A DNA stretch of 64,000 nt, taken from assembly GCA_916613615.1 (NCBI GenBank), contig OU744723.1, positions 30,820,171-30,884,170 of the forward strand, given 5' to 3'. A model generated the notes under the pieces. It ran no database searches. It was not told the origin of the DNA and saw only the letters and a list, made by a program, of their open reading frames with translations. Source of the DNA: Steromphala cineraria (Eukaryota > Mollusca > Gastropoda > Trochida > Trochidae). Every line of letters begins with the position of its first letter. Position 1 is the first letter of the stretch. This document shows positions 37,615 to 50,349 of this stretch, piece after piece. The position numbers were made by a program, and so were the translations under genes.

Positions 37615-39119
37615 TGCTATTTGGAAAACAACATTAAGTATTCTCTATATATTCGATGTAAAAACCTAAAACCTTAGGATAAAAAATTTACTTGGTAAAC
37701 ACTGAATCATACTTGGAAAAACCCGTGTTTGTATTTACTTAATAATGATACTGATTATTTGCACGTCCTCTTCTGATAAGATCAGAGTGTTAAGACAAAA
37801 GACATAATCAAAATCTGTATGATGGCAAATGCCGTTGATAGTGAATTGTGAAATAACTAAAACTCCTTTGGTATAACAGATTTACTCGTTCAATCAAAAT
37901 AAATTGCATCAAAACAGTGGTATTTGTTTCCAATGATTAATCAATTATTAACTTTAAAGCTTTAAAGTGTGTGATAGAGTGGCGTTGGTAAAGTTATGTT
38001 AGACATTTGAACCGATTTTAGCGTGTACTAACAAGTTTGCTGTTCATGATGATTGATTTGCTGGCTGAATCTAAATTACGGACAAGGCGCTGTTTAAATA
38101 TACTTTCCAAATAAAGAAACGCATGGGTAATTTGGAAAATTTTGAACCAGTGTGAAAACAAATACAACAATACGACTTTAATATTAATGTTTATAGATTC
38201 AGATCACAAACTGAACAATTTGACATTAGGGTGTGTTTAAACAAGCTTTTGAGGATGTTTTCGGGTGGAAGCTTAAGTATTTGAAAAACCCTTTATAAAA
38301 ACGTCAAATATGGATTTGAATTTCTTTTTCTTCTTCCCTTAAGATCAAGGTTAAAACCTTCAACGACCAGTGTTCAAAAATGAAAGGTTGTGAAATATAA
38401 ACTATCGAATAATGAAACGCATTGGTGATGTTTGGAATTTTAGACCAGCATGAAAAACACATATAACAGTGCGATTATAATATTTCAATGAAAATACGTT
38501 ATTTATAATGATTGTTTACACATTCAGAGCACAAACAGGACAACTTTAACTGCTGATAAGCGACATGTATTTAAGGCAATATCATTGTAGTGTGTCGGAT
38601 TCGAACTGTATATTCAAATTCTGCAGTTGACAGATATGAGTATATTCCTCAGATTGCCTTTTGGGTTGGTTCCTTATGAGAGAAATGTGCATAAAAGATG
38701 GTAGCAATCATTGTAGTTCACTGTAAAAGTAACACGTTTTAAATCAAGTTTATGAAGCGGCACAGTTAGTTTTTTACATTGAATAGTTTTTAATAAATTT
38801 TATCTTTAATATCATAAATTTAATCTTATTTCTAAAGGATTAGTAAGTAAATATAAATAATTTACGTGTAAAAGTGAAATCCTTATTGATTGGTACGAGC
38901 AGGAAGTGACTTTAGTCTGCAATGAAATGTGTATTTAAAGTAATAAAGGTAAATAGTAATCAGATAGATTGTATTCAGTAATGTGGGCCGTGTGGCCTAT
39001 GTTGCAATGAAGTTTACAATATTAATTAATTGGTAAGGTGATTCTTAATCAAAATAATTTACAAAGGTATACAGAGGTTAACTTGATTACATTTTCATTT
39101 TGACAATTTAGAATACCTT
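37615..39119. repeat. AT-rich stretch with two diverged MITE-like copies (38101-38225, 38400-38550)
   Basis: Both copies contain GAAACGCAT followed by similar text (GTAATTTGGAAAATTTTGAACCAG versus a GTGATGTTTGG... variant) and both end near a CAGATCACAAAC/CAGAGCACAAAC segment. AAAGAAACGCAT is also the inner part of the terminal repeat of the Tc1/mariner-like element at 50350, so these may be decayed relatives. No genes seen. Confidence 0.45.
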
Positions 39120-39300
39120 TTAGAGAAAGACAACCTGCATATACATCTTGTATTTGGTTCAAATAATGCGCTCGTAAAATCTGGTACCGATCACAGATAA
39201 AAATACATGATGTTCATCTTCTATAGCGCCCTTATTACAATATTGACAAACACTTTTTGTAACATCTTGTTGATTTTTACGTAAAAACAGTAATGTTAGT
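39120..39300 (-). pseudogene. LINE ORF2 C-terminal remnant
   Basis: Minus strand reads LRKNQQDVTKSVCQYCNKGA then IEDEHHVFLS, the C-x2-C-x8-H start of the cysteine/histidine cluster found at the C-terminus of LINE ORF2 proteins; the final cysteine is lost. A GGCC-palindromic 3'UTR-like motif (GGGCCGTGTGGCCTATGTTG) lies nearby at 38986-39005 but fits the plus orientation better. Very decayed. Confidence 0.55.
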
Positions 39301-41599
39301 ATGTAATGTGAGATATTGGTTGCTTATACTTGTGTGTTTGGCGTGATGTCACAGCGAGGTGGGTAGCACCTGAGTACCACATGCTCAGTAGGTTCATGCA
39401 TTTCATGTGCATATCATATGTAATGTGTTCTCATCTTGTTAAGGCTATATTTGATGGTGTATATAAGTACCATGTTCCAGATATTCTTGAGTGAAAGTCA
39501 AAATCCTTCGTTACAAGTAATATATGAGTTTCTTTAAAGACGTCAATATCTGGACCAAACGATAGCTACTGTAACTGTTCCTGATATCCATAGATCGTGA
39601 AACTACATACAAATGAGGACACTAGTTCAGCACTCCGTGGAGAGAAATAACTTTATGAGATTGACTCTGAGCTAGGAAGTGCGTTCTCTGAGAACAAGTT
39701 GATTCAATCAATATAAATTGTACATAAAAATTACATGCAACAAAAGCATTGTCTCTGCATGTCAATATTCGATCTATTTCAGGGGCATAAAACTCGTATC
39801 TGAATAAATATACCAACAAAGAACCAAAGTTGCAAACACTAGTTCCGCTCTTGCATTGGGATGTGTAATCGAATACCGAGGTTGATACTGATGTTTTTTC
39901 TAAATGTGTTCATCAGACAGTATTGGACAGCTAACAATGTGTACAATCAAAAATACCTTTGAGAAAAAGCACTTAATTACAATAAACGAATATCATTTGT
40001 AGCAGATTTGTAAGGAAATCGACAAAAAAATAATCAACTTTAAAAGCTTCAACTTGCAGATTGGCAGATCGAGTGCTGGTTGAAATAATAGAAGTCCAAC
40101 CAACTTTGAAAGAGTTGATACGAAATTAAATTGCTTTATGAAAATAGAACAAATTCCTGAGTGTAAAGTTTCTTTTTTCGAGCGAGAGCGAGTTTTGTGA
40201 ACTTTTATCAAAGTCAAATTGTTATGTTTTTCAATTTAATTTTGACTGAAGATATATATGTATCAATGCAATATGTTTATATAGTAAAGGTTTGTACTCC
40301 ACGTGCATTTGTATGCAATCTTTAGTGGCGTCATATTTGGCACTCAACGTGTTTATAAAATTACCGATTTAAAGGGGCAATATTTCACTTATAATTGTAA
40401 GTTAATGCTAAATTGATCATTTTTACAGTGTCAACATTACGCAAGCCAATCATCCATAGTCAGAGGACAAAGTATGAAGATTCACATAAAATCCATTTGC
40501 GGCCATTTTTTGTGAACACCTTAATTCATTTTGTGTAAGAAAAGGGAATCGCATGGCTAAACTTTACGTTTTATATTTGAATTAATACTGTTTCTTTTAG
40601 TTTAGATGCATTGTCTTTCAATTAGAACCATCTATTTTCCTTGGTCGGTTAATATGAAATTTTGCAATATCTCTCGTACGGTAACCATTTACAGTTACTT
40701 ACCAAAAGGATTTAATTTCATAGGGCAGATAATCTTACATGAGAATTCGACCAATGTCTTTGAGAAAGACATAAGGAAGGGTCAAAGTTTATCATTGGAA
40801 AGTAACATGCTTATCATAAATTATTCAATTATGTCATGCAAATGCTAATTATAATGAGTATTTCATGTCAACCATTTGACAAAATTAATATCTAATTACT
40901 GATTTCATCTGCAAGTTAATCATAACACCTCCATAAATTCTGGAATTTGACAAGTATGTTCCCAATTGCAAACAGCTGCAGTAGGCTTGGTTCACTGTCT
41001 TCTGGAGTTTCGAAAATCCCAACACTCATAGCCCTTGTATATTTGGCTTGTATTTACTGCGATTATACTCACTCCAGCTCTGGACTGGAACCGCAATTGA
41101 TGTCATACATATCAACATATATTTGTCAATGTAAAGTTCCTTTGGTCATTGTGTGCGGCGCCTCAACCTCTATGCACATTGTTGCTCTCTAAAAAGTATG
41201 AGTTGATAATCAACTGTTTGAGAGATTGAACGAATATATGTAACTGGCATAACATTTTCATATGGTATATGTCAGCTGAAAGAAGAACAATTTATTATTT
41301 ATGATAAATAGATTATTGATACCGATTTTGTTTCGGCTCAATGTTTTCGGTACCTTAGGATTATTGAAGCTAAAGGAAATTTTTTATTTGAGGACTTGAA
41401 CGGGATTTATCAAAACGGTTATAATAAAACAGAGTAGGAAGTAAGTAAAACCAAATCTCTATCAAATTTCTCTCTAATTCATGTTTTCAAGGAATTGTTT
41501 TATAGAAACTACCTTAAGGCAATATGGTTATAAATTATAATGTATATTAGAGTCACTCTGTTTGCATAAAACGCTCAACATTGCTCCGACTAGCATCTG
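39301..41599. other. No gene recognised
   Basis: AT-rich. A segment at 39565-39640 (CTGATATCCATAGATCGTGAAACTAC and following) weakly resembles the right ends of duplication units A (46865) and B (54318), suggesting a still older copy of that block. Confidence 0.4.
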
Positions 41600-42110
41600 T
41601 AAACATGTATGAAGGCGCCATTGCCTCATGAAATACTGATTAGTGTCTGCATGACTGTCAGATATTTAAAGGATGAGCGGCTTCAACAACCTCGACAGAT
41701 AAACAAGTCAAATCAACAGTAGACAGGCATGGTATAGTCTATAAATAATATCATGATCTAAAGTGACCCTGAAACCTTTCGGAGAGATAACACTGCATCA
41801 GATAACACTGCATCGCTATCGATTATATAAGTTGTATTCATGATCAGAATGTGCTGAAGGGGTGACGCATTGCCAACTGTACCTGTCGACCTATTTGCAT
41901 TGAGCTTTAGTTTTGTAGTTAACATTTCTTTATACCTAATAGATTTCATATTTCTGATAAATCGTTATTTGGTTCTGCTCTTTATAACATGGTTTATGTC
42001 GTGCTATCTCTGGTCAACAGTCCTTGCATGTGAACGTCTGACAGAGAGTGATAAGGGAAGAAGAAAACCATTTACATTTTGCTATCCCAAATGTCATTCC
42101 TGACTGACTT
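41600..42110 (+). repeat. Decayed third copy of the duplicated block (right part only)
   Basis: GAAGGCGCCATTGCCTCATG, GTCAGATATTTAAAGGATGA and CTGAAACCTTTCGGAGAGAT match, with many changes, the segments at 46157, 46202 and 46325 in unit A and their partners in unit B. The TATA-like sequence present in A and B is not intact here. Order of segments is the same as in A and B. Confidence 0.6.
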
Positions 42111-43010
42111 GTATCTCGGTTGACGAATTAGGAAGAGGCAAACTTCTTTTAATGATGATTTTGAGATTACTAACAAATTGCCTGTTCCATTACAACGTAT
42201 AGCCATTAGATCAATGAAAACAGCAATACAAGTAAAGGTTATTGTGTTTATCAAAGTTATTTTAATTCATATAACATCTTATCCTGGATATGACAGTATA
42301 ATGAATTCCAATCTGTTTATGTATGTTTTAATGATAAAGTCTGGGAGAAGTATGTGAATTCGTTCTAAAAGAATCAATATAATTTATTGATTTTTGCTTT
42401 TATTTTTGATTGCTTGTTAAACTGCTCTGTTTCGCAAAAATAAAATGTGTTCATGGAATCTTCTTTATCATTATCACATGGTCTTGTCATACTAACTATA
42501 TAGTCATCCACATGAATGTGTTTTGCAGCCATAATTATAATATGCATTTCTCTGTCAGAAGGCTGTATTGAATTTAGTGACCCTAACCAGCTTTCTCTTA
42601 AGGGATATAGCCAAAAGGCCAAAGTAAAACGTAAAAAGGGCCTTAAAAGAGCCTATTTCTTAAATGTTTGATTAATATAAAACAATGATAACATGACTAG
42701 AAAATAGTTTTTGTATGTCATGGTCAGGTTTGACTACTGTACTTATCAGCCATGATGATTTGATGTCAGATTGGTGATAAGATGGCCTATACGGACTCAA
42801 TATGAACATGATTTGCATTATAAAATGTAATTCAGCTTTCTTTTTAGTTAATAGCCAATTGCAATATAAAAAAGATGTTTTCATTTAAGTGTTAAATGCA
42901 AAACAATTACTCAACGAAATTTGAATGTTTTCCTGATTTCACGTAAAATCAGATTTAGAGCTTTCACAATTCTGTTGTTTGTAAATAGTGCATGCCCAAT
43001 TCCGACAGAA

Positions 43011-45027
43011 ACTCTTGAAATATCTCTTAAACATACCACAACGGCCTTTAAGTATATGACAGATAGAACATACAAATTAAAATCTCCAATATTGAGAAAC
43101 AGTTCCAAGTTATGTCAATATTCGTCAATGTTATGGCAATATTAAAAATCCGACATCTTAATCGGTCAACCGCATTAACGGTGCTTTCCCAGAAAGTGAA
43201 ATTAATAAGTGAAATAAGAAACTCTTCCTAAACGTCAGTTAATGACCATGTTGCTTGTCATCTCCTGCAACCTAAATGGGTTGAGACTGGCAAAAAGTGA
43301 TCCATAGAGAAGAAATAAAGTTCTGTATGAAAAAGCGAATCATTACGTTTATAATATTTACAAAACGAAAGTGATCATACACCAACTGCTTTAGTATTTG
43401 ATGGACATGTATTTGTTCCATTACAACATTATACCTATAATTCAATAAGGAGATCAGGGACAAACAATCACATTTAGAAGGTACTTTAATACATTTAACA
43501 TAAACTACACATAAACTCTTGAAATATCTCTTAAACATACCACAACGGCCTTTAAGTATATGACAGATAGAACATACAAATTAAAATCTCCAATATTGAG
43601 AAACAGTTCCAAGTTATGTCAATATTCGTCAATGTTATGGCAATATTAAAAATCCGACATCTTAATCGGTCAACCGCATTAACGGTGCTTTCCCAGAAAG
43701 TGAAATTAATAAGTGAAATAAGAAACTCTTCCTAAACGTCAGTTAATGACCATGTTGCTTGTCATCTCCTGCAACCTAAATGGGTTGAGACTGGCAAAAA
43801 GTGATCCATAGAGAAGAAATAAAGTTCTGTATGAAAAAGCAAATCATTACGTTTATAATATTTACTAAACGAAAGTGATCATACACCAACTGCTTTAGTA
43901 TTTGATGGACATGTATTTGTTCCATTAGAACATTATACCTATAATTCAATAAGGAGATCAGGGACAAACAATCACATTTAGAAGGTACTTTAATACATTT
44001 AACATAAACTACACATAAACTCTTGAAATATCTCTTAAACATACCACAACGGCCTTTAAGAATATGACAGATAGAACATACAAATTAAAATCTCCAATAT
44101 TGAGAAACAGTTCCAAGTTATGTCAATATTCGTCAATGTTATGGCAATATTAAAAATCCGACATCTTAATCGGTCAACCGCATTAACGGTGCTTTCCCAG
44201 AAAGTGAAATTAATAAGTGAAATAAGAAACTCTTCCTAAACGTCAGTTAATGACCATGTTGCTTGTCATCTCCTGCAACCTAAATGGGTTGAGACTGGCA
44301 AAAAGTGATCCATAGAGAAGAAATAAAGTTCTGTATGAAAAAGCAAATCATTACGTTTATAATATTTACTAAACGAAAGTGATCATACACCAACTGCTTT
44401 AGTATTTGATGGACATGTATTTGTTCCATTACAACATTATACCTATAATTCAATAAGGAGATCAGGGACAAACAATCACATTTAGAAGGTACTTTAATAC
44501 ATTTAACATAAACTACACATAAACTCTTGAAATATCTCTTAAACATACCACAACGGCCTTTAAGAATATGACAGATAGAACATACAAATTAAAATCTCCA
44601 ATATTGAGAAACAGTTCCAAGTTATGTCAATATTCGTCAATGTTATGGCAATATTAAAAATCCGACATCTTAATCGGTCAACCGCATTAACGGTGCTTTC
44701 CCAGAAAGTGAAATTAATAAGTGAAATAAGAAACTCTTCCTAAACGTCAGTTAATGACCATGTTGCTTGTCATCTCCTGCAACCTAAATGGGTTGAGACT
44801 GGCAAAAAGTGATCCATAGAGAAGAAATAAAGTTCTGTATGAAAAAGCAAATCATTACGTTTATAATATTTACTAAACGAAAGTGATCATACACCAACTT
44901 GCTTTAGTATTTGATGGACATGTATTTGTTCCATTACAACATTATACCTATAATTCAATAAGGAGATCAGGGACAAACAATCACATTTAGAAGGTACTTT
45001 AATACATTTAACATAAACTACACATAA
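43011..45027 (+). repeat. 504-bp tandem array, 4 copies (satellite-like)
   Basis: Copies start at 43011, 43515, 44019 and 44523, each ACTCTTGAAATATCTCTTAA to CATAAACTACACATAA. They differ at only a few positions (AAGTATATG/AAGAATATG, one extra T in copy 4). Unit B has a single diverged copy (about 52112-52612), so the array expanded, or was homogenised, in A only. An 88-codon minus-strand frame in each copy spans the unit junctions and is a by-product of the repetition. Confidence 0.95.
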
Positions 45028-46229
45028 AGATGTCGCCATGTGATAAAGATACAATGTAATAGAATGACCACACTAGTCACTAAAACTCTATTGTTGTCGA
45101 ACTGAGTTACCGAAAATAAATATGATTTTTTGAGAGTCAAAATACGAACCGAATTGCCCAAAATACAAAAACTTTTTACAAAACAACAACAAAATAACCA
45201 AATGATTTTTAAGATTTTCAGAGAATACGCATTTTGAATAAAGGAGACACATAAACTTTGAAACTGTGATCAAAATACGATGTTAAATCACACTTATTCT
45301 GAATGTTCATTACACGTCAATCCACAAACTAACATAGTGTCAAATCATTATTGCTCAGGAGAATTCACTTACTGCCAATACAGAAGATTGGTAACATACT
45401 GGGTTTGATATCTCTTCATCTGAAGCTGGAAATCAATAATAAGATTTGTTTATGTCATTTTATAATAGAAAGGCAGATTGAATGCTTCAAAGAAAAATGA
45501 TAATCATGAACTAAATTGAATGTTGGTTTTAAAAGGAATATGCCATAGATATACAAACTACAATATTTACAATTTTGGAACACGAAAATACCCATTCTGT
45601 TGCTTACAAAAGAAATAACCGCTTTTATGGTAAAGCGTTTTGTTATTTCTTCTGAACCTTCATAAAGCTTCATAAAACACATCCAGCAAAATAAAAAAAA
45701 TGCAAACAAATTATGTAATTTTGTGAAACAATACCAGTCATTGAAATTGCAAATATTCTGTTATCTACGTGTTAATTTACATGCTGACAAAATTTCTACA
45801 TTGACCCCTTGCGATATTAATGAATATTTTGTAACTAATTATTATTATTATTATTATAAATTGTTGAATTTGAATAAACTCGTTTATCGTTTGCAAGTTT
45901 AAGTGATTCTGCAAAATCCTGTTTGGAAAATATATTGAGGTACCTTAAACTACATATATCATTTTATAAGATATTCCATTATATTGCTTATCCATTCAAT
46001 GTACCTGAAATAATCCATTACACGTTTGTTGAATGAAAAAGAAGTAAATGTTTCCATGTAATATGTTTATCTATTATTGATCTATATCTGGCAAACTCTT
46101 AACTCAATTTATATGAAAACCAATATTGCTTGAACGAGGAAGCACAAATATGAGTTAAGGCGCCAACACCTCATAAAATACTGACTAGTGTCAGTTTGCC
46201 TGTCAGATATTTGCAGGATGAGCGGTTTC

Positions 46230-46237
46230 TATATAAG
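46230..46237 (+). promoter_or_regulatory. TATA-box-like sequence in a conserved block (unit A)
   Basis: TATATAAG within a block conserved in unit B (GAGCGGTTTCTATATAAGAA). About 30 bp downstream comes ACTGCACAAAATCGTCAGCA, a plausible start region. What would be transcribed is unknown; no conserved frame follows. Confidence 0.3.
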
Positions 46238-47007
46238 AACCCCACCAGATAAAACTGCACAAAATCGTCAGCAGACAAGGACGATATTCATTCTGCAAAT
46301 AACATCTTCATTTAATAGTGGCTCCTGAAACGTTTCGAAGAGGTAACACTCAATTCCTATTGATTAATCTATTTATTGTCACGGTCATAATAAGAATAAG
46401 AATAAGAATGACTAATGGACTAATAACTTATTTAGCTAAATGACCATTGTCAGTTGTGTCAGCTTTGTATTATAGTGTTGCTTATATTTATGGGTATGTT
46501 ATGGTTCTTTCTCATTAGTCCTGCCGCCATTCATTGCAATTAGGTTTATTTCTTGGTATCTCTTGAAAACACCCATGAATGTAATCGACTAGAAGGAAGG
46601 GATAAGGACTGAACAATATCTGGTATAGTGAGCCAACGTTTATAGTGTATGTTATCCATTACAATATTGAGGTGACAATTAAGAATACAAATCAAACCAG
46701 TCATGTATTATTAAAATTATCTTGAACCTTTAAGAACATGTTTGTCTGAAAATGGTTTAGAATCAATAAAATGGTAACATCACGTTGTTAAGGTCATGAT
46801 TCTATCAATCACACAGACGAAATCCTGGAGGAAGTTGTTGCTGGCAAAATATAGCTACTATTCCTGATATTCATGGGTCGTGCATGATCAATCTAATAAT
46901 GACCTTAGTTCACTTTCAGTTTTGGAGGAGGTCAGAGATCTTATCTTTGATATGACATACATGTAGTTTCTGAGGCTTTCATAGAAACAGGCTAATATAT
47001 AGAGAAT

Positions 47008-47113
47008 CTCACCCAAGTGTCTTCTGATATCAAATATATCAACACAAGTTTATAATATTTTACTTTTCTCAACGAGTGTTGATATATTTGATATCAGAAG
47101 ACACGAGGGTGAG
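47008..47113. repeat. 38-bp-stem hairpin
   Basis: Arms 47008-47045 and 47076-47113 pair with two mismatches (core GTGTCTTCTGATATCAAATA) around a 30-base AT-rich loop. Lies between duplication units A and B and is absent from the right flank of B. Confidence 0.85.
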
Positions 47114-47220
47114 GTTTTATTTATCATCCAAATCATTTTTTATCACATTAACATGAAAAATGTACATCTTTGAACACTGCATAGCCCTCCAACTCCTTAA
47201 CCAGTGATGTAATAGCATTG

Positions 47221-47278
47221 TGACGTCATCATGTTAATGACGTCATACCATTGTGATGCTGTTGTGTTTATGACGTCA
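47221..47278. promoter_or_regulatory. Cluster of three CRE-like palindromes (TGACGTCA)
   Basis: Perfect TGACGTCA at 47221-47228, 47238-47245 and 47271-47278, within degenerate repeats of GTCATACCATTGTGATG type that continue to about 47330. TGACGTCA is the consensus CREB/ATF site, but here it may simply be the unit of a decayed tandem repeat. No adjacent gene was found. Confidence 0.4.
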
Positions 47279-47796
47279 TAGCATTGTGAAATCATTACTG
47301 ATGATGTAAAACCTTTGTGATGTCATGTATTTTCTGATTACAGGGCATTGTTTCAAAATCTACTGTCAAAGCGATATCTCCTGTGGAACACAGTTTTGGA
47401 TGATAATTTTTTTTAACAAAAACTAATTATGAACCTCATAGTCATAACATTTCATAAAGAGACAAAGAGACCTGCATTGCCATGAGGTAATGAAAGACAT
47501 TTTCACAAACATGGCCACACTTTCAATATCCATCTTTCTTACATTTATTCTAGAAAATTCATGATAAAGTGTGCTCCTTGTATCATTATTCAACGATTCT
47601 TGTCGACATGTACAAAATTCAGCGTTGAATTTAGTGACCCTAACCAGCTTTCTCTTATAGTCAAGAAGGCCGAAAAGTATGTCAAAAAGCCAAGTAAAAA
47701 GTCAAAGGAACCTTAAAAAGAGCCTTTATCTTAACTGTTTGATTAATATAAAACAATGATAACATGACTAGAAAATAGTTTTTGTATGTCATGGTC

Positions 47797-49874
47797 CATC
47801 CTCAGTTACCCAGGGTTTTTTGCTCCGATCCTCTCCACATCACCCCTGGGATTTTCCATTAAAGAAATCTGTACTAAAATTACCCGCCCTTGGCTAATGT
47901 CATGAATCATGAGCCAATAGAATTACTCGATAGGGAAAGGCGGAAATAGAGAAGGGAGATTATCGGTGTTGGATGGCTGGTTGGACAGCTGTGCCCCAAT
48001 CTGGTTCGCCAAGTGTATTACGCTGCGCTTACAGACACTTGGGTACATCAATCTAAATAATTGACATGCTAATGAGAGATATTATCATCAAACATTCTTT
48101 CGGAGCAACAGTTCATTCACCTTTGTGTTATATCTCATATCTCGAGTAACTATTTATTTCCTGTATTTTACTCCTTATGGAGGTTCTCCTGATAAATAGG
48201 AGGAAAATCAACAAAAACAAACTGTCTCCAAACATACGTAAATGAGCTGACACAATTGTTACTGACACGTTCACTAGAGTACAGTGAACTTATCCACATA
48301 TCTCAAATCTCTAAGAAAAGCTTCTGTAGCTATCTATTCACGTTTGAAAATTAGCGTTACTAGGCAACATGTTAACAATACGAGAAACAGATTTCAAACG
48401 ACTTCATTTCTTAAATATTCTTTGTTATATAACCAATATAAAGATTACACCCGATCGTTATTTTTTCAAACCTTTTATGAGAATTTAGTTTTCATGTGTT
48501 TGGGTTAACTTGCCTGTAATATTATTTATTGTGATAGAGTGTAGGTATCTTATTCAAGTCACCACACTTATCTTTAGCGACCTAAATTCACAATCATAAA
48601 ATAATTAATTTCGAGAAACAAATATTCCGACCTCAAAAACTTGTTATTTTACTTTTAATATTGTAAAAAGATATATATAAGTACAATGTTCCACAATGTA
48701 AACATTTGTTTCATATATATGGAAAACATTTAGCTGTAATTTGAATGAATTCGATAAAAATCTATACCGTTTGATAAATCATGTTCCATGAAGTTTCTTT
48801 GAAATAATCCTAAAGAAAATATCACTCTCTTAACATTACATGTCACGCAATGACGCAGGCGCTATGAAATATTGATAACTTGGATTATTCAAGTGGTTTG
48901 ATGTCAATAGAAGATCCAATTGCATACTGGGAATAAATATAGTTCATATGTCTTAACAAGTGCCAAAACAATAATCTAACTAATTTGCATAAATAAGTTG
49001 TAAACCCTAATATCATACTCAGATGAAAAGCAAATCATTTTTGTTTCGCAGATTTATACTTCCCTAATTGTAGATAGGTTTATGGCTTGATATATTCGGT
49101 CACTTAAAGTTAAGTATTTGATTTCAGGATTTTATAGCATCTTTATTTTGTCCATTTCATAACCCAAACTAATTTCTCCAAAAATAATTGAAATACCAAC
49201 GATCGAGTATTATCGTTGTATTGGTCACAAAGTATTGTTACATGTTTTCTGTAAAATTGATGATGCATCAACTTATATTTTAAGATACAGCTGTTTGAAA
49301 TTTGTTTTCCGTATTGTTTACATGTTGCCTAGTAAAGCTAATTTTCAAACGTGAACAGAGAACTACAAAGGCTTTTCTATGAGCTTAGGGATACATGAAT
49401 AAGTTCACTGTACTCTGGTGAATGTGTCAGGACCAATGAATATCTACGAAGTACTCCTAAAGGTCTGTTTTAGAAACATCCCCATGTTAAAAGATGCAAA
49501 GCTGCGATGACCGTACAGGCTAAGCGACTGCAGGCAGTTGGAGCGCAGCGCAATACACTTAGAGAACCAGAGTGAAGAGGTGCAAGCTTTGTAATGACAA
49601 CATTGAAAAGACATACATTCTCTCTTGTTTCGTTGGGCTTTTAAATTCCAAACATTTTACTAATTTTCTTAATGTTTATGTCGGCTATTTTGTATGAATA
49701 CTAAAGTCAGCTAGAAAATGCATTTTCATTGGTTCGCAGGTCCAATCGACGAAGCAGTTTCGTTGGCTCATATCAGCCAAGGGCGGGTAATTTTAGTACA
49801 GATTTCTTTAATGGAACATCCCAGGGGTGATGTGGAGAGGATCGGAGCATAAACCCCTGGGTAACCGAGGATGA
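47797..49874. mobile_element. Non-autonomous DNA transposon with long inverted repeats (foldback-like, 8-bp target duplication)
   Basis: Flanked by TCATGGTC (47789-47796 and 49875-49882). Termini CATCCTCAGTTACCCAGGG and the reverse complement CATCCTCGGTTACCCAGGG continue with near identity for about 110 bp (GCTCCGATCCTCTCCACATC, then AAATTACCCGCCCTTGGCT). After a less similar part, the arms match again (GTACAGTGAACTTAT and TACTAGGCAACATGT in the left arm, their complements at about 49325-49420), so most of the 2078 bp is one imperfect palindrome centred near 48836. No transposase frame. Unit A holds the uninterrupted site (TATGTCATGGTCAGGTTTGA at 42714). An 8-bp duplication suits hAT or P superfamilies; which one drives it is unknown. 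Confidence 0.9.
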
Positions 49875-50349
49875 TCATGGTCAGGTTTGACTACAAGCTG
49901 TACTTATCAGACATGATGATTTAATGTCAGATTCGTGATAAGATGGCCTACACGGACTCAACATGAACGTGATTTGCAATAAAAAATGTAAATTCAGCTT
50001 TCTTTTCATTGAATAGTCAATTGCAATATAAAAAAGATGTTTTCATTCAAGTGTTAAATGCAAAACAAATACTAAACAAATTTGAATGTTTTCCTGATTT
50101 CACGTAAAATTAGATTTAGAGCTTTCATTATTCCGTTGAATTTTGAAAGAGAACCATATATAATGGGCAACTGGGCGATATTCATCAAACAACTGAAGTG
50201 TTTGAATAAACTTAAGTATTAGAACACACTTACTTTTTGTAATGTTTTGACTAACAATGTTATTTTACTGATAATGTTGTCACTAGAGAAGCTTCGCCCT
50301 TCATATATTATTTTCTGAAAAGCTGATACTTGTTAAGATAAATAAGCTA

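Larger units (their letters stand above)
42566..46900 (+). repeat. Duplication unit A
   Basis: Aligns in order with unit B (47633-54360). Shared landmarks: TTGAATTTAGTGACCCTAAC (42568 / 47635), ATAACATGACTAGAAAATAG (42690 / 47759), the 504-bp repeat sequence, GGAATATGCCATAGATATAC (45536 / 52990), ATGTTTATCTATTATTGATC (46063 / 53518) and CTACTATTCCTGATAT (46856 / 54310). Substitutions and small indels are spread throughout, so the duplication is not recent. No conserved protein-coding frame. Confidence 0.88.

Noticed and set aside
43272..44546. Three 88-codon minus-strand frames spaced by 504 bp
   Set aside because: They are repeated only because the DNA is tandemly repeated, and they cross the unit junction; unit B lacks the frame.
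45455..45709. 84-codon minus-strand frame, also open in unit B (52910-53197)
   Set aside because: Both copies are open, but differences between them change amino acids about as often as expected by chance, with no motif; probably two halves of a non-coding duplicate.
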